A stretch of DNA of 8,343 nucleotides, from contig CALCNY010000268.1 of the NCBI GenBank assembly GCA_937897585.1, positions 1-8,343 on the forward strand, given 5' to 3'. Positions 6,224 to 8,343 of this stretch are shown piece after piece. Position 1 is the first letter of the stretch; every line of letters begins with the position of its first letter. The notes under the pieces were generated by a model. It ran no database searches, was not told where the DNA came from, and saw nothing but the letters and a program-made list of their open reading frames with translations. The position numbers were made by a program, and so were the translations under genes. Origin of the DNA: an uncultured Chitinophagaceae bacterium (GTDB lineage Bacteria > Bacteroidota > Bacteroidia > Chitinophagales > Chitinophagaceae).

Positions 6224-7186
6224 TTATTTGTTGTTCATCAGCCATGCCGTGAAAAGTTGAATTCCCTTTTCGAATGAAGTTGATGGTGCGTAATGTAAAT
6301 GCTGAGCAGCTTTGTCAATGTTGGCATATGTTACAGACACATCGCCCATTTGTTCAGGCAATTGATTGATAATAGCTTTTTTATCTAAAGCCAATTCAAT
6401 GGTATGCAACATTTCCGATAAAGAAACTACATGATGATTTCCCAGATTGAAAATTTCGTAATTGGATTGATCATAATGCAATGCATTGAATACACCTTCT
6501 ACCGTATCTGCTACATAAGTATAATCGCGACGGGTACTTCCATCTCCAAAAAAATTCAATGGTTCGTTATTCAATATTTTTTTCGAAAAAGCATGTATGG
6601 CTAAATCAGGCCTTTGCCTTGGACCAAACACAGTAAAGAAACGCAATGCAATAAATCTGATACCGTAAAGATGGCTGTAAACATGCCCGAGTAATTCACC
6701 TGAAATTTTGGTGCTTGCATAAGGACTGATAGGAAATAGTTGTAAATCTGATTCAGACCAAGGAACGTTTTTGTTGATTCCATAAACACTGCTTGAAGAA
6801 GCAAATACGAATTGTTTTATGCCTTTCTTTTTGGCAAATTCCAGCATGTTTTGAGTGCCGGCAACATTTACATTTTGATATTGAACAGGATTTTCAATAG
6901 AAGGCCTTACTCCTGCTTTAGCTGCCAAATGAATAATGGCATCATAGTCATCTACCAATTGAGTGGCCAAACCTTCTGCATCCAGTATATCCAATTCGAA
7001 AAATTTCACATCAGGGTTATTGATAAACCCTGCCATGTTTTTTTCCTTGATAGTTTTTGGATAAAAAGAATCAAAATTATCGATGACAGAAACTTTATAA
7101 TTTTCTTTGAGCAATCTTTCCACTACATGACTTCCTATAAAGCCAGCTCCACCTGTTACAACAATATGCTTTGAATTCTGATTCAT
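6224..7186 (-). CDS. NAD-dependent sugar epimerase, UDP-glucuronate 4-epimerase-like
   Basis: Cytoplasmic extended short-chain dehydrogenase/reductase of 320 residues, a usual length for nucleotide-sugar 4-epimerases. The N-terminal NAD site is GGAGFIGSH (12-20). The active-site set is the serine cluster before VYG (130-136) and Y156-x3-K160. Further family marks are AGVRPSIENP (91-100), FGPRQRPDLA (188-197) and GDGSTRRDYTYV (214-225). The AGVR-S-ENP segment resembles UDP-glucuronate 4-epimerases more than classical GalE, so UDP-GlcA to UDP-GalA is the favoured reaction; UDP-Glc/UDP-Gal or the N-acetyl forms remain possible. It follows the first glycosyltransferase by 17 bases and is separated from the next by 44, which suggests it supplies the donor sugar for this cluster. 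The ATG at 7186 places the NAD motif at the normal distance from the N-terminus. Class is secure; substrate is inferred. Confidence 0.92.
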   Translation of the reverse strand: MNQNSKHIVVTGGAGFIGSHVVERLLKENYKVSVIDNFDSFYPKTIKEKNMAGFINNPDVKFFELDILDAEGLATQLVDDYDAIIHLAAKAGVRPSIENPVQYQNVNVAGTQNMLEFAKKKGIKQFVFASSSSVYGINKNVPWSESDLQLFPISPYASTKISGELLGHVYSHLYGIRFIALRFFTVFGPRQRPDLAIHAFSKKILNNEPLNFFGDGSTRRDYTYVADTVEGVFNALHYDQSNYEIFNLGNHHVVSLSEMLHTIELALDKKAIINQLPEQMGDVSVTYANIDKAAQHLHYAPSTSFEKGIQLFTAWLMNNK

Positions 7187-7203
7187 TTCCGCAAAAGTAA
7201 TAT

Positions 7204-8343
7204 TTAATCCTCTTTTTGAAGCAATTGAGTTGTATCAACATTTTCATTTACAACAGATTTCAAAAAAGCTTCATATTGATTGGCAATAATGCTAATGTCG
7301 AAACGAGCCAAAGCTTCAGCTCGGGCATTTTTGCCCAGCATTAATACATCATCGTAATCAGCAATCACTTTTTTCATGCTTTCGAAAAGCTGCTGTTTGT
7401 CTTTTACCTTAAACAATAAAGCAGTTTTGCCATCGGTAACGGCTTCTTTATTCATCGGAATATCCGAAGCGATAATTGGAATTCCGGTAATCATGGCTTC
7501 TACAAGCGAGCCACTGAACCCTTCATACCATGATGGAAAAACAAAGCAATGTCCTTCATAGATTTTCTTCCAGCCCTGTTGAACAGTTCCATGCAATGTG
7601 ATGGTATTTTGCAGGCCATTGTCTTCAATAATTTTTTGCAATTCGCCTTGCATGTTTCCACCTCCAAAAATATCGAGTTGAAAATTCAATTTTTCTTCAT
7701 GCAGCATTTTCGCTACCTCGAGCAATTCATAAACACCTTTTCTTTCCATCAAACGACCCACAAAAACAAATTTTATTTTGCCATTGAAGTCAGGTGCTTG
7801 CCAAACAGGAAATTTAGCAGTTTCCCTTCCTCGATAGATAACTTTCAATTTATTAAAATTCAATCCCAGCGCTTTGGCATTACTAAAAGCGATGCTTTTA
7901 CAATTAGCAATCCAGTATTTTGGAACAAAGGAAGTGAGCTTGTCTAACGACCAAGCATAAATGAACTTAATGTAGGTTTTTCTTTTTTTATGTTCTTCCA
8001 CCCTAATATCTCCATAACTATCATTTACAAAAGTTCCCAGGATCGTTGTTCGTGTAATAAAACAAGCGATGCGTGACATCAAATCTGCTCTGGCAATTGA
8101 AGAAACAACTAAATCCGGCTTTTCAGTTCGGATGATTGTAATGAGTGCTTTAATTCCTTGGAGAAAAGATTTTCCGGTTTTTAATCCAATATAATGTAAT
8201 GGAATACCTGCTTGTTCATAAGCCTCTTTAAGTTCATGACCTTTATAAAAATATATAACCTTTACCTGAGTATCTTTTGAAAAATGAGAAAGAATATCAA
8301 GCGTGCTTCTTTCTGTGCCTCCTATTGATAAAGTATCCAGCGT
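7204..8343 (-). CDS. GT4-family glycosyltransferase, N-terminus cut by window edge
   Basis: Retaining GT-B-fold glycosyltransferase, expected to move a sugar from a nucleotide donor to a lipid-linked glycan at the cytoplasmic face. The frame stays open to the right edge, giving 379 visible residues; few are probably missing, because the family's N-terminal acceptor loop GGTER is at visible residues 8-12. A shorter reading starting at the TTG at 8082 would remove this loop and half of the N-terminal Rossmann domain, so that codon is read as an internal leucine. The donor-binding half carries FVGRLMERKG (about 194-203, with R197 and K202) and the E-x7-E signature in the stretch YEGFSGSLVEAM (E274, E282 in visible numbering). 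It ends in TAA, 17 bases before the epimerase start, and is the first visible gene of the run. The sugar transferred cannot be read from sequence. Family call is secure; donor and acceptor are unknown. Confidence 0.93.
   Translation of the reverse strand, partial: TLDTLSIGGTERSTLDILSHFSKDTQVKVIYFYKGHELKEAYEQAGIPLHYIGLKTGKSFLQGIKALITIIRTEKPDLVVSSIARADLMSRIACFITRTTILGTFVNDSYGDIRVEEHKKRKTYIKFIYAWSLDKLTSFVPKYWIANCKSIAFSNAKALGLNFNKLKVIYRGRETAKFPVWQAPDFNGKIKFVFVGRLMERKGVYELLEVAKMLHEEKLNFQLDIFGGGNMQGELQKIIEDNGLQNTITLHGTVQQGWKKIYEGHCFVFPSWYEGFSGSLVEAMITGIPIIASDIPMNKEAVTDGKTALLFKVKDKQQLFESMKKVIADYDDVLMLGKNARAEALARFDISIIANQYEAFLKSVVNENVDTTQLLQKED

Noticed and set aside
6812..7174. Plus-strand open frame of 120 codons
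   Set aside because: Complementary to the NAD-binding half of the epimerase; Phe/Ile/Tyr-rich composition is what antisense of AT-rich coding DNA gives.
7549..7947. Plus-strand open frame of 132 codons
   Set aside because: Antisense to the first glycosyltransferase, with no motif of its own.
7204..8082. Shorter glycosyltransferase starting at the TTG at 8082
   Set aside because: The same frame stays open to the right edge and encodes the GGTER acceptor loop and first Rossmann strands, so 8082 is an internal leucine codon.

Overview
The window is one compact gene cluster for making a cell-surface or exopolysaccharide glycan. Every supported gene lies on the minus strand, so transcription runs from position 8343 towards position 1. 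The DNA is AT-rich, all seven visible stop codons are TAA, clear Shine-Dalgarno sequences are absent before the starts, and the proteins read like Bacteroidota glycan genes. A member of the Chitinophagaceae/Sphingobacteriia side of that phylum is my best guess. This rests on protein flavour, not on a marker gene.

In transcription order the window holds: (1) a GT4-type glycosyltransferase cut at its N-terminus by the right edge (8343-7204); (2) an NAD-dependent sugar epimerase, most like UDP-glucuronate 4-epimerases (7186-6224); (3) and (4) two more GT4-type glycosyltransferases, both with GTG starts (6179-5094 and 5084-3963); (5) a GNAT-type acyltransferase with an extra C-terminal half (3958-2999); (6) a multi-spanning membrane protein that is the best candidate for the polymerase (Wzy-like) of the pathway (2996-1836); (7) a CE4/NodB-like polysaccharide deacetylase without a signal peptide (1736-741); (8) a fourth GT4-type glycosyltransferase of the PglA-like kind, cut at its C-terminus by the left edge (736-1). 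Gaps between genes are 17, 44, 9, 4, 2, 99 and 4 bases, so this looks like one operon whose promoter lies outside the window. The 99-base gap (1737-1835) is the only place with room for a regulatory element; it holds a small perfect inverted repeat but no convincing promoter or terminator.

A working model, inferred from families: the epimerase supplies a nucleotide sugar (probably UDP-GalA or UDP-Gal), the four glycosyltransferases build a lipid-linked repeat unit on the cytoplasmic face, the acyltransferase and the deacetylase adjust amino or acyl groups, and the membrane protein polymerises the exported units. The initiating phosphoglycosyltransferase, flippase and export genes are not in view. 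I see no RNA genes, mobile elements, CRISPR arrays, attachment sites or origins. Nothing here amounts to a clearly new system; the least explained parts are the membrane protein, the two-part acyltransferase and the signal-less deacetylase.
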